A stretch of 64,000 nt of DNA from Cladobotryum mycophilum (lineage: Eukaryota; Ascomycota; Sordariomycetes; Hypocreales; Hypocreaceae). The stretch spans positions 4,092,001-4,156,000 of the forward strand of contig CM071589.1 of NCBI GenBank assembly GCA_036429605.1, given 5' to 3'. The translations under genes and the position numbers were made by a program. The notes beneath the pieces are model-generated. The model was not told the DNA's origin. It made no database searches and saw only the letters and a program-made list of their open reading frames with translations. Each line of letters starts with the position of its first letter. Position 1 is the first letter of the stretch. Positions 46,475 through 57,981 of this stretch are shown here, in pieces.

Positions 46475-47517
46475 ATGCGCGCCGCAATGCCCAGCATCCA
46501 GGGTATCAATACTCTGCGCGCGCGATCCTATGTCATTCGACTTCCGCTCTTTACTCGTGCAATAATTTTGGCTATCATATGTTTCTGGCTTGCTAGCTTG
46601 CCAGGAATTTGGGATGTCAGACAATGGGGTTCTTTGATTCCCGACAAAATCTCGATTGCAACAGGTAAGTTGATAGCCACATTGATGCCTGCGTGCCTTT
46701 TAATGACCGGGCTAATATTCGAGGGCTTAGGATATCGATTGTCAACGTTCCCTTTAATTCATCTAAACTTCATTCACGTGCTCCTCAATGTGGTTGCTTT
46801 GACACCTTTGTTAGAGAGATTTGAGAGCGAGTATGGCACCTTGACAACTTTGGCGCTGTTCTTCGGACGTAAGAACCGACTCCCAATACCCAACAGTGGT
46901 GCACTATCTGATGGAAACAGCCTTGACTACAATCCCTGCGATCCTATACCTGTTTATCGAATTGGTTATCCTCCGAGCGAACAATGCTGTCATGGGCGCG
47001 AGGTGAGCAGGCTTTGAGGCATACTGCGACGGGAACATACAACTAACTTGAGATTCAAGCATGTGGATCTTCCTCCTGCTGGGAATGGAAGCGATTCGAA
47101 CGTATAGATCAAATCCCTACCTTGTCATTGGCACGCATCATATCCCTACTTGGACGACACCACTGCTCATGATAATTGTCGTCGCGGCGTTGATTCCGAG
47201 CACAAGCTTATTGGGCCATCTCTGTGGTCTTGGTGTTGGCTATATCGGTATGTTGACCTGGCCGTCTCCCAAGATGCTAGCGATGAGACTGATCCCATAT
47301 TGTCATTGTAGCTGGCTTAGGTTACGTCAAGTTCCTGGCTCCTCCCGAATGGGCGCTTCGCTGGATTGAATCTCGCCTCAACTTGCTTGCTATCTTACCG
47401 CACTACGTTAGTGTTGACCAAAAAACATATGGTCGATTTGGAGTTTTGCCTTCAAGTAACCGAACCACAGTGAGCGCGCCGACAGAGCTGATGAGCACGT
47501 CTCAACGAACTTCATGA
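46475..47517 (+). CDS. rbd2: Rhomboid intramembrane protease (Rbd2-like)
   Basis: Five exons, 46475-46664, 46731-46868, 46921-47002, 47060-47247 and 47312-47517, join in frame to 267 residues. Several membrane segments are visible, including TRAIILAIICFWLASLPGIW and TTPLLMIIVVAALIPS. The active-site Ser is in VMGASMW (Ser137) and the His in LLGHLCGLGVGY (His190), so the protease looks active. Fission yeast and Aspergillus Rbd2-type rhomboids cleave SREBP in the Golgi to signal low oxygen and sterols. The codon for Ser137 is split by intron 3. Intron 1 (66 bp) has no in-frame stop; if retained it adds a hydrophobic stretch. Confidence 0.92.
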
Positions 47518-48131
47518 AGGACCTGCCACATTTATATGCAAATTTTTGCTATATGTACGAGTGTTTTTGCCATGTGCTATGCCTTCAGTCCTATAGATAT
47601 ACCACTAAGTCGGTTCTGCTGGCACCAGTTTACTAGATGGATACAACATTATACAGGGCGGAGTTTTGGGCTGACTGGACGTAAAATCAGAGGAGACATG
47701 TAGCCCCCGTTGCTCTACTAATAGGTTGGGCCAGCTGAGCTCCCTGAAGAGAGCTGCGCTTGAAAGAGATATTAATAACTATTACTTTTCACTTTTGATT
47801 CATGATGTTCATTTTTGCTAGAAAATGTAAAGATGATAATGGCCACGTAATGCATTGTTTCTACACTGTAATATTGTGAAGGTTCACCGGATTAATAAAA
47901 TGCCTACTAGGTCGGTAGGTACTGAAATCCATTTGGCGTACAGGCCTTTCTAGTGCTGTGCGCTTCCCGCCGAGCCTGCGTGCCACAGCAATCTTATCTC
48001 TAGAACCACCAACTCCTGAATTGGCAGTAGCCTTGACACGTCGCCGATTCCCTGGGTGCAGATGATCCTGAACATATTCATTAACCCTCAGGAATTATAG
48101 TGCCAAGTTGTCGTCGCACGGGTGGGAAAAC
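47518..48131. promoter_or_regulatory. Intergenic: rhomboid 3' end and gaa1 promoter
   Basis: The 614 bp lie between two plus-strand genes. A CCTACTAGGTCGGTAGGTAC word is at 47902-47921. Nothing else is recognised. Confidence 0.6.
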
Positions 48132-50236
48132 ATGTCGCGACTGCTTTGTAAGTGCTGCGGGCTTTATTTCATGACTGCCTAGCTAATTCTTTTGCCTTGA
48201 AGCTTCGGCACTCTCCATACGCCGCGATCCTCGACTATTAAAGCTCCCCCTACTTATCGCTCCTTTGCATCGCTATTGGAGTTGCTTGGCTCCTGTTACT
48301 ACCATTAGATGACTATTCCCGCCGAACATATATATCAGAGAATGCGCTGCTCCCGGGTCAGGTACATACATACTTTGGGGGAAGTGAACAACACATCTTT
48401 CGAGCGTATAGACATGAAATAGATGGGCTGGCGGATAAGACAAATTATGAGTGTGTTCTTCCAATGGGTGCAACGCTTTACAACTTCTTTTTATTATTTT
48501 ATTATTATTTTTTTACCTTCTACTAATGCAATGTGTAGAGTTAATCATAAGCTTGGAAGCATTCTCAGCAGCGTGGGAGTCAAGGTTGGGCGACAAAACT
48601 ATACCTACCACTCGGCGGGGGAGGAGTATACGGGTGAGAACGTGTACGGTATTCTACAGGCTCCGCGAGGCGATGCTACTGAGGCCATCGTCTTGGTTGC
48701 TGCGTGGAAGAGCATAGATGGACAACTGAACCGAAATGGGGTTGCCTTGGCACTTACATTGGCTCGGTATTTCAAACGTGAGTGTCTCTACCTGAACTCT
48801 TGTCTTCAATTTCTTGCTGTATCAATCTCTAGTAGCTAACAAATGACAGGCTGGTCTCTTTGGTCCAAGGATATCGTTCTTGTCATTCCGCCGGATAGTA
48901 AGACTGGTACTCAAGCTTGGGTAGATGCCTACCACGATGCTCACAACCCTGACTACGTAGCTCCTCTGCCCCTGAAATCTGGCGCCCTGCAGGGAGCCGT
49001 TGCTATTGATTATCCCTCGGACCGGCGCTATGACCAGCTTCATGTCATCTACGATGGGACAAATGGTCAGCTCCCCAACCTTGACCTTATCAATTCAATC
49101 GTCAATATAGCGGGTGGGCAGATGGGCATAGAGACTATTGTCCAGGGGATGAGACATCACAGTAATGGCTATCAAGATCGACTACAGACGATGCTACGTG
49201 GTATGCTTAACCAAGGCTTTGGATATGCCAAAGGCCCACACAGCAGCTTTATCCCATACCATGTTGATGCAGTGACTCTACAGCCGATCGGTGAGGGATG
49301 GCATGATGAAATGGCTATGGGCAGAGTAGTGGAAGGTACTTTCAGGAGCTTGAATAATCTCCTTGAGCACCTACACCAAAGCTTTTTCTTCTATCTTTTG
49401 ATGCAGAGAGATCGGTTTGTCAGCATAGGCACCTATCTCCCCAGCGCAATGCTGTTAGCTGCCAATTTTACGATCATGGCAATTTTTCTCTGGGTGAAGA
49501 GCGGCCAGCTTCCTACTGAAAAGTCCGAGGAAGCGATATATACAAAGAAGCAAACGAAGAGCGGAACAAGCGGCGTAGGCGGCACTGTTTCGCCTACAGT
49601 GGTCGAAAGAGATATTCTGCTACCCCTTGGAGTGGTTGCGATATGCCAATCTCTTTCTGCGGTGCCTCTATTCTTATTCAACCATCTCCCGACTAATGTA
49701 AGTTATAAAGGATAAATTACATCAGCCCAAGTAGAGTTGGCGGTAGACTACATACTGACCTTTTGGGCTTTTAGATGTTGTGCTTAGCTTTTTCCATCTT
49801 CTCATTCGCCTCAGCTGTACTTCCCATCATTGTCTCTCATGTCCTCGCTACTTTTTACAAGCCTACAGCGCAGCATTTCCAACTCACAAAGTCCTTTTCG
49901 TTGTTGCTTCTTGGCATGTGCCTAGCTACTCTCGCTACATTAAACTACTCACTTGCTTTCCTGGTCGGGCTCCTCGCCAGCCCGCTCACTTTTGTCCAGC
50001 CTACCCACAACATAGTTGTGAGATGGTCTTTGGCAGGGTTGCTTACCGTTGTTGCACCGCCAGTTGTTATTTACTCAGCCGCTCAGGTGTGGGGGGTTTC
50101 TGTAACCCAGGTACTGGATGGGGCGAGCTTTGGGTGGAACGTATGGGGGGTGTACACGCCGGTGGTAATATGGTGTCTTTGGTGGCCAGCTTGGCAGGTC
50201 GGTATGATAAACGTTCTTAGTTCTCTTGCAGCATAA
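48132..50236 (+). CDS. gaa1: GPI transamidase subunit Gaa1 (one apparent frameshift)
   Basis: Exons are 48132-48147 (only 16 bp), 48203-48450, 48539-48777, 48850-49697 and 49775-50236. The N-terminus SIRRDPRLLKLP is followed by a membrane span (YLSLLCIAIGVAWLLLLPL), then the lumenal M28-peptidase-like domain (ENVYGILQAPRGDATEAIVL; WSKDIVLVIP; LHVIYDGTNGQLPNLDLINS) and C-terminal membrane spans. Gaa1 is part of the ER complex that attaches GPI anchors to proteins. The frame breaks at a C5 run, 48246-48250, between KLP and YLSLLC. Two more C would give KLPPYLSLLC, matching what I recall of relatives, and 604 residues; one C fewer would also restore the frame. Confidence 0.92.
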
Positions 50237-50528
50237 TGATATATAGAGAAGCCGCCTTTTCTTAGCCGCCTAAGATCAGTATTACGGCTGCAAGACTATG
50301 CTTTACGAAATGGTTAGACTTGACACTATTTTTTCTGGATTCCTTGATTTAGAGGTTCCAGCCTTGGTAGAAGTGTGCTGCATGATATTTTCGTAATTTT
50401 GCAGATGAGAACAGGAAGACTCAACCACGGTCTTGCATATGACTGAAGTTGTCGTGTCTACTGAGTCTATAATGTACAATTCTTCACCAAGCTCCCGCCA
50501 TTGTTCACAGCCAGCCTGATTTCGGTCC

Positions 50529-51799
50529 CTATGCTGCCCAAACATCCTTACCTGCCGCCTCAATCCAGTTGCCCAGCTGGTTAACACTTGAGTCCCACTC
50601 AAGCAGTCGTTGACGCATGTTTCCAATCTGCTTCATGTCTAGGACCTTAGGTTGAACCCATGTAATGTGAGCAACCTTATCCACTTGGTCAATTGTGCCA
50701 CGTAGTAGACCTAAACTCAGGGCCTTCATAATGAGATGTTCGATTTCTGATGGCTGAACCTTGGTTTCTTGGGATATAGTGCCAAATGTCATGGCTCGGT
50801 CATGAGGAGGGCGACGGAATACGGCCTCAGTAAGAGCTGCAAGGTAAATCTTCTCTCTCAGGTGATTCGAATTATCGTTGAGAAGCTTGTTGGAAGCAAT
50901 GTTGTCAGACAAAACGTCATATGCGGCAAGGTCTCCTCGGTTGTAAGCAAATAGGAGATCACGAAGCCATGCATCGTCCTCGCTCTGGGCTAGAACATCC
51001 AGAATAGGATGCAATAGAAGTTCGCCAAAGTTGTAAATGCTGTTGGATACTAGAGCAGCCACACTGAGATAGTAGGCTCTCCTATGGCGCTCATCATCAG
51101 AGAGGGTGGACAAATCAATGCAGGCCAGATATAGGAGGGCTGTGCGATAATAGTTGGCAAAATCCATTTTGCGCTAATGATTTGAGTTAGTAAAAGAAAT
51201 CCATAGACAATATATCTATTGAGAGAGTAGATACCTGATAGTAGCTGGCATTGGCATCATAGAAAGCAGCATGGACAACAGTTTCAACAGAGTCAAACGA
51301 GTCCAGAATTTTCTCGGCCGCATCTAGGTCCTTTCTCGCATCCTCAAGTTGGTTCAAGCTCAATTTCACCCTGGCCACAGCGACGGAGGCGAATACAAGA
51401 GCATCTTGGGAATCTTCAGTATCGACCTTCTTTGCGACTGACTGTAAAAACGTCAGGCGCTCATCATCATCTAATCAATCAAGTTAGTATATCGTTACGC
51501 CCACCATTCCCAGGGATGCTCAGACACGGACCTTTACATTGGGTGGCCGCCTTTAGTGCCAGAACAACGAGCTTCAATTTGTTGATCTTATCCGCAAACT
51601 TCAAGATAAAGATCTTGTAGAAGGCTAAGCGTTGAGGGGCACTGCCATCGTGATTGAAGAACTGCACGAGTGCATCGGTGAGCTGATGCCAGAGCTTGCG
51701 TTCCCAGAAGTTCTCGAAGTCGAGGATAAGTGGCTGGAGCTCTTCCGGAGCCTTGTCTCGTTGTTCGGCGAGGAAATCGGGGATCTTGTCGGCGTTCAT
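50529..51799 (-). CDS. rpn9: 26S proteasome regulatory subunit Rpn9
   Basis: Three exons, 51799-51532, 51470-51235 and 51173-50529, join in frame to 382 residues. The start is the ATG at 51799 (MNADKIPDFLAEQRDKAPEE). The middle is helical (TPR-like), and the C-terminal third is a PCI domain (TFGTISQETKVQPSEIEHLI then GLLRGTIDQVDKVAHITWVQ), ending in a helix (MRQRLLEWDSSVNQL) that joins the lid helical bundle. Rpn9 is a non-catalytic lid subunit that stabilises the 19S particle. Both introns are 61 bp; intron 1 has a GTCCGT donor and a perfect CTAAC branch site. It converges on gaa1 across 292 bp and diverges from nuo-40. Confidence 0.95.
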
Positions 51800-52300
51800 G
51801 GTGTAGAAAGCCCAAGGCAACTTTCGTTTGAGATGGCAAGGTTGCACTGCAACTGCGGAGCTCGAGTTGCTGCAAGAAGGGCTTTAGGGAGGAAATTGGA
51901 GTTGACTATCGGAATTCCAGTATTCGGGATTTATTGAAGAGAGGCGTTATTATCGGGAACGTGAATCACAATAGCACTCTGTTGAAGTGGTAGGTTTGGT
52001 TAAAGCCAAGTAGGAATGTATTCAAGAGCTCGCAACGCGGCTGTCTGGTAGCCTGGATACCCACTATGGTCTATCCCCCACTGATGCGGCAACTTTGCCA
52101 GGTTGCTATTTTAGTCCCTCCAACAGCTTCACTTGTCCAAGCTTAATGTACCCCCCGTGATTCCTCACGTGACCTTGAGCTATCCACTTCATTTGGCAAC
52201 CGCTAACCACAGTGTATCAAGACAATCACCAGCAAGCTTGCGAGGCGACTAGTTGGGAGAGATACTGCCAGTCTTTTCTAGTCCTTCAATCGCAGACAAG
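51800..52300. promoter_or_regulatory. Divergent promoter region of rpn9 and nuo-40
   Basis: The 501 bp separate oppositely oriented genes. I looked for the yeast proteasome-associated element GGTGGCAAA and its complement and did not see it. No other site is called. Confidence 0.6.
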
Positions 52301-53887
52301 ATGACTTCTCCTCTTGCTGCCGCACGGTCAGTACGCAGTGTTGCCCGTAATATTGCCGGCAAACGCTCTATGTCCGACATTTCTATCACGCGAACTGGTA
52401 AACCTATCATCCGAGTAGAGGGTGGCCGGTGAGTATATGCCTTCAATCAACTTTGGAACGAGAGGGCTAATGTTCCATTCTCTCTAGATCATCACTCGGA
52501 GGTGCGACTATAGCATGTTCTACGCGGGGCTGTGGGGACTGACGAAGAAAATAGGCCATACGGCTACCGTATTTGGCGCAACGGGTCAATTGGGCCGATA
52601 TATCGTGAACCGTCTTGGTATGTTCTGCAGCTAGCCAGCGGCTACTTCAGAATTGCTAATTGGCTTCATTAGCTCGCCAAGGATGCACGGTAGTGGTGCC
52701 TTTCCGTGAGGAAATGACGAAGCGACACCTGAAAGTAACAGGCGATCTTGGTCGTGTTGTCTTTGTTGTACGTTTTTAGTCTTCTGCATACCCATATACT
52801 GAGTAGTCTTGCTAATACAATAATAGGAGTATGACCTTCACAATACTCCTTCCATCGAGGCAAGTGTGCGACACTCTGATGTGGTGTACAACCTGATCGG
52901 CCGAGACTATCCTACAAAGTATGTGTCTATACCTAGAAAAGAGAAGAATTCTCTCACGGGCAACTAAATTTAGCTAATAATAAAAACAGGAATTTTTCCT
53001 TGGAGGATGTCCACGTTGAAGGAACGGAGCGGATCGTTGAGGCTGTCGCAAAATACGACGTTGATCGTTACATCCACGTCTCGTCTCATAGTGCGAATCC
53101 AGAATCATCATCTGAATTCTACGCTACCAAGGTAAGTTACGAAATATGACTTGGTGAAATGAGTACTGATTCAATATGGCAATAGGGGCGAGGGGAGTTA
53201 GTTGCTAGAAGTATCTTTCCCGAGACAACTCTCATAAGACCAGCTCCGATTTTCGGATTTGAGGACAACCTGCTTCTGAAACTTGCTTCTGTGCTTAATC
53301 TATTTACTGCCAACAACATGCAAGAGAAGTTCTGGCCGGTTCATGTGAGTTTGAGCGCTATCCCTTATTCCATTATTGTCACTAATATTGGCAGTCTATC
53401 GACGTTGGCGCTGCTCTGGAAAAAATGCTGTATGATGATTCGACAGTTGGTCAGACGTTTGAACTTTATGGGCCTAAGCAATACAGTTTGGCAGAAATTG
53501 CGACTTTGGTGGACAAGGAAATATTCAAGCAGCGAAGGCACCTTAATGTGCCCAAGGCTGTACTCAAACCCGTGGCCGGATTGCTTAACAAGGCCCTTTG
53601 GTGGCACACATTGTCCGCTGACGAGGTCGAGAGAGAATTTCTGGATCAAGTAATTGACCCTGAGGCGAAGACATTCAAAGATTTGGGCATTGAGCCCGGC
53701 GATATCGCCAACTTCACATACCACTACCTAGTAAGTTTCTTTCTTGCAGAATGGCTTTTAGTATGGTAATGACTAATATTCTTTGCAGCAAGGATTCCGT
53801 AGCTCAAACTACTACGATCTCCCACCAGCGACAGAGAAGGAGAAGAGGGAGGACAAGAAATACATCCATGTATTGGATGAATTGTAA
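52301..53887 (+). CDS. nuo-40: NADH:ubiquinone oxidoreductase 40 kDa subunit (NDUFA9/NUO-40)
   Basis: Nine exons: 52301-52428, 52488-52501, 52555-52617, 52673-52767, 52827-52918, 52990-53131, 53186-53344, 53395-53730, 53789-53887. They join in frame to 375 residues, the size I recall for the Neurospora subunit. The N-terminus (MTSPLAAARSVRSVARNIAG) is a mitochondrial presequence. The nucleotide-binding motif is HTATVFGATGQLGRYIVNRL, and the rest is an atypical short-chain dehydrogenase fold (YIHVSSHSANPESSSEFYATKG). The subunit binds NADPH and stabilises the matrix arm of complex I. Introns are 50-71 bp. Exon 2 has only 14 bp. This is the most intron-dense gene in the window. Confidence 0.95.
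52488..52501 (+). other. nuo-40: 14-bp micro-exon of nuo-40
   Basis: Exon 2 encodes SSLG plus parts of the flanking Arg and Gly codons, between introns of 59 and 53 bp. Skipping it would shift the frame, so it must be spliced in reliably. Confidence 0.85.
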
Positions 53888-54283
53888 GTAATGTATAGGA
53901 CTTTGAGGTCTAAAGGTCTAGAAAGGGGCTCAGATATGAGGTCTTCATAAGGAGTGTATATAAAATATATTGGCATATGTCAGATTAGAGTGGGTGTTCC
54001 AGCGATTGCACCAATCCGTTTTGTGTTTTATGCTGCCCCTCCGTTTTATCTTGAACTTTTTGTGCTTGTTCAGGGCAAGCCAATAGATCACTACGGCAGC
54101 TATAGAGCACTACCGGTGGACTTCAACGAAAGAGAAAAAACACTTTGTTGACAACAATATATACTGCTACGCCGAGCCATGCAAATATCTATCCGGTTTG
54201 TAATAATTGCCCCACGCTTGACGCCTATCTTGCAATTGAGAACTTCCCACCGCCTTACACATAAATGCTCAAAGCCTCTCGTC
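53888..54283. other. Intergenic, convergent 3' ends of nuo-40 and ubp8
   Basis: The 396 bp contain 3' untranslated sequence of both genes. Nothing else is seen. Confidence 0.7.
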
Positions 54284-56146
54284 CTACGCTAGAGAACGGA
54301 TAATATAGAAAAGAAGATAGGCTTGCGCACCAAGCACATCCGATATGCTTGCTATTTCTACTTTGTGATCATTAAACTTGAACCACTATGGAAACGTGTT
54401 CAGTTAGCGGTAAGCCAGGTTCAAGTAGTTGCATAAGGCCTACCTGATCGCCAACTCGACAGTATGAGACGTAGTGGCCAGTTTCAATTTCACCAACGTG
54501 AACGACGACACTTAGAAGATCGTATGTACAGGATCGCTCGAGCTCCATGTTCTCGCGATTGTCGCGACTACGGGCGCGATTCGTGTAGGGGAGCATGTTG
54601 AGCTGTAGTGGGAAATGAACTGCATTGTCAATTTTTGATGCCGCTCTATCATGTCTGCCCTGCTTGAATTCAAAACGCTATAGATAACAGTTAGATTATG
54701 CCCAGTCATAACATAAATTTTGGAAATAAAATCCCTATCTTACCTTCAGCTGTACAGATAAGACGTTTGGTAGACGCTTAATGCTGCTATATCGTCGAGC
54801 TTGCTGAGTCGATTCGCAGCTGTGGCATCTATACTCGCATTTGTCGGATTTCACGTACTCTTCATCCAGACACTCGCCGAGGGTTAAAGCTGGCAGTTTT
54901 TGTCCAGTCTTCTTAACTCTTCTCTGAGCTAAAGTCTCAAGGCCTAGACTCAAATCCAAAAATGATTGGACTGCATGTGTCATGCCACCACAATTTTGGC
55001 ATGTCGTTGTCGTCTGCATTTTGCCGTAGAATGTCTGGTGGATAATACAGTTACAGCTATGCTCACTTCCACTCTCAGGCTTTTTCCCATCTCCATTACG
55101 CTCATGTAGGTCCTCCGCTAGAAATTGGAAAAATTCATGCGCATCTTGTTCTTTCGTTGTCACGAGGTTCTCAAACGCCTTCTTTTCGGAAATCCAGAAG
55201 CCGGAAAGGATGTTGGCAGCAGTATAGCCATTTGTATTTTCCAATGCATAGAAATCTTGGAACATATCGTCCATAGCACAGCTTAGGCAATGGGACACAT
55301 TGCAGTCACTGCTCTGGTGGCCATCGCTAAGGTAGAAATTTCGCAACAGAGGGTTATGAAGAAAACTTTGGAGTACCACGTTTTGATAGCAAGTCGCCCC
55401 TGCATTGTATATGCCACGGAGGCCACTTGCACGGCACGAAGCGGTAGTCGTATTGGCCAAAATAAAGCGAGGGTCGTCTTTTATCGAATCGGTGAAGAGC
55501 TCATCGTGTTTTCTTTTCCGGCTTGCTACATTGCATATTGTTAGTGTTTGATGAGATCGGCGCCTATTGTCCTTCATTCTCGCCCATTGGTAAGCATGCA
55601 TACCTGAAAATGAACCGGTTCCTATCTTGCGCACTCGAAGCTCTTCCAACGTAGGATCCCAGACTAAATCATCGCAAATCTGACAGTAGAGAGAGCCGCT
55701 GCGCGAATCCACATCTGCCATTGTCAGCATCCAAGCCCGTATCACTTGGCAGATGCACCACAATACCAATACATACAGAAACGATGTGATCTTTTAGTTC
55801 CGTGGTTCAGTCGATCGTCTTCGGACACTGTGGTCGGGCATTGTAGACAGAGATAGTTGGATGTGAGGGAGGTGACCGGTCGGCCTTCCTGATTTGTTGA
55901 TGTCTGAGGAACAATGGGGCTTGAATCGAAGATTCCCCGAAGAATCATCTTGTAGTGCGAAATAGAGCTGTTCATAACCTCCTGCCCCTGAGATAAGAGG
56001 AGCCCTACGTGCTCTATGATGGGTCAGGTACGGTGTTCAGAAGCACAGCCCAAGTACTTACCACAACCAAATAAAGGGCATCCTGGCGTTGGTGACTTGA
56101 TTTTGACATTCTTGGGGGACGCAGGCGTTGTTGGGCGGCCAGACAT
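54284..56146 (-). CDS. ubp8: SAGA deubiquitinase Ubp8 (USP22-like)
   Basis: Six exons, 56146-56062, 56013-55777, 55714-55604, 55525-54744, 54677-54444 and 54385-54284, join in frame to 516 residues. The N-terminal ZnF-UBP domain has FGCEHVG, NYLCLQCP, HGTKRSHRFYVDSRSGSLYC and QICDD. The USP catalytic domain follows with the Cys box GLRGIYNAGATCYQN (Cys190), HEFFQFLAEDLH, a CxxC zinc site (CQNCGG ... CHSC) and the His box ETGHYVSYC (His473) with WFKFND (Asp489). Ubp8 removes ubiquitin from histone H2B as part of the SAGA module with Sgf11, Sus1 and Sgf73. Intron 3 (78 bp) lies between the two domains and is free of stops. Confidence 0.94.
55526..55603 (-). other. ubp8: ubp8 intron 3: 78 bp, frame-preserving and free of stops
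   Basis: The donor GTATGC, the branch site CTAAC and the acceptor TAG are normal, so this is taken as an intron. Its length is a multiple of three and it has no stop, so retention would insert 26 residues between the zinc finger and the protease domain. Confidence 0.75.
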
Positions 56147-57126
56147 GGTCAGCTGTCTGTGTCAATAATGTCAACTATCAATGTATAAGGCTGCTTCGAT
56201 AGTTAGGGACGCGCGAGTGATGAATTATTCGATTAAATTAAGGAAGCAAAGTGTTGGGGGTCTTTGATCGCGTCGGAATAGAGTGAAGAACTTGGCGGAT
56301 CTACTGTTGCCAGCGCAGATTGGCTTGATGTAATATGTTCGAATGGTGCTGACTTGAACAGTTGAAGTTGGAGTTTGAAGTTTGAAGGTCCCTTGCAGCA
56401 GCGCAGGCTGGGGGCTAACATTCGCTTTAGCGCAAATACTAAGATGGCTAGCTAGACCCGATCCTGATGCAAATGCAAACCCCTCCAAGGTACGATCGCA
56501 GCTTTGATACATGTAGGCAGCTCATCTTATTACAAACAATCCAATAAAACCCCCACGATAATAGGTTATGCAAAGAAACGGGTATGATACTTCAAAGGGA
56601 GCGTACTTGATTCTGACCTGCATTAATACATTGCTCCTGTGGCAGGGTGTTTGTATTGACATTGTAATCCTCCACTGTGTTGACTTGATAATAAATGATA
56701 TGGCCTCGTCCTCCAGTTAATCGACAACAATGCTGCTGGACATTAGTAAATTTTGACTTAAATAGCTGATCTTATGTATCGTGAGTATAAATCTTCTATC
56801 CTGTGGCAACTAGCAACAATTCTCTTTATCTTGTACTAATTTCAGTAACAATCAAGTTACCTATGCATAGAAGTAATAGTAATCATCAGCACCGAGGCTT
56901 AATCATTTACCCCTCTGTCTTCCTTGCCGAGTCCGAAAGCGCAGCCGAGCAGCGTCATACTACAAGTCAATAGCTAGTCAAGATGCTATTTGGTTGGCAG
57001 ATGCGAGAGCCCTTGCATATAATTCTCGCAGGCTCCTACATCCGACATTTCCACAGCTGACTCCCAACTAACGGGTTTTATCAAAGCAGCGTATGCCGAT
57101 CGGACAGGTCTATTCTCACATTGACC
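56147..57126. promoter_or_regulatory. Divergent promoter region of ubp8 and the LACTB2-like gene
   Basis: The 980 bp lie between oppositely oriented genes. Short ORFs (56225-56512 minus, for example) have no recognisable feature. No site is called. Confidence 0.6.
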
Positions 57127-57981
57127 ATGGCAACCAGTCTTCAGCCTCTACCAGCCGTTGAGCGGTTGAGCCCACGTTGCATTCGAATTCTAGGTGGAAA
57201 CCCGGGCAAGTTTACGCTACAAGGAACCAACACCTACCTTCTCGGCACTGGTAGGCGTCGCATACTGATTGATACTGGAGAGGGACGTCAAGTTTGGGTT
57301 GAATCCCTCAAAGCTACCCTTGCACAAGAAAATGCAACGGTAGAAGCCGCGCTTATTTCCCATTGGCATCGGGATCACACTGGAGGAATAGAAGATCTTT
57401 TGAGTGCCTTTCCTGGAACGACTATTTACAAAAATGACCCAGACCTGGGGCAATCGGCCCTTCGGGATGGCGACCAGTTCCAAGTTGATGGCATTACATT
57501 AAAAGCTATCCATACCCCGGGTCACACAAAGGACCACGTGGTATTCCTCTTAGCAGAAGAAGATGCCATGTTCACGGCTGATAACGTTCTCGGACAAGGC
57601 ACGGCAGTTTTTGAAGACCTGAGTACCTATATTGAGAGTTTGGGCAAAATGCGGACACTGTTCTCGGGGCGTGCATATCCTGGTCACGGGCCTGTCGTCG
57701 ATAACGGACCCGGTAAGATTGCTGAATACATTGAGCACCGCCGCGAACGCGAGGAACAAGTTCTGAGGACAATGAGAACCGCCAAACCCGCCGAGGGTGA
57801 TGATGCCAACATCTGGACGGCCATGGGCATAGTCAAAGTGGTGTATCGAGACGTGCCGCAGGAGCTGCATCCAGCAGCATGCGGTGGAGTCCTACAGATA
57901 CTATTCAAATTGGGGAGGGAAGGCAGAGTCGTACAGGTAGGGGAAGACGGATGGCATCTTCAAGATCGTTCGACTCTCTAG
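57127..57981 (+). CDS. LACTB2-like metallo-beta-lactamase-fold hydrolase
   Basis: A single-exon gene of 284 residues from the ATG at 57127; the open frame six bases upstream starts only with TTG. The metal motif HxHxDH is SHWHRDHTGG (His79, His81, Asp83, His84). Further ligands by homology are HTPGHTKDHV, TADNVLGQGTAV and YPGHGPVV. The C-terminus is a winged-helix-like segment (ELHPAACGGVLQILFKLGRE). The arrangement is that of LACTB2, a mitochondrial endoribonuclease in animals. Related fungal enzymes also act as thioesterases beside polyketide synthases, but no such synthase is nearby, so a housekeeping hydrolase is more likely. No presequence is obvious. Confidence 0.88.
   Translation: MATSLQPLPAVERLSPRCIRILGGNPGKFTLQGTNTYLLGTGRRRILIDTGEGRQVWVESLKATLAQENATVEAALISHWHRDHTGGIEDLLSAFPGTTIYKNDPDLGQSALRDGDQFQVDGITLKAIHTPGHTKDHVVFLLAEEDAMFTADNVLGQGTAVFEDLSTYIESLGKMRTLFSGRAYPGHGPVVDNGPGKIAEYIEHRREREEQVLRTMRTAKPAEGDDANIWTAMGIVKVVYRDVPQELHPAACGGVLQILFKLGREGRVVQVGEDGWHLQDRSTL

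Noticed and set aside
57127..57981. Polyketide thioesterase role for the metallo-beta-lactamase-fold protein
   Set aside because: No polyketide synthase or tailoring gene is near; all neighbours are housekeeping genes.
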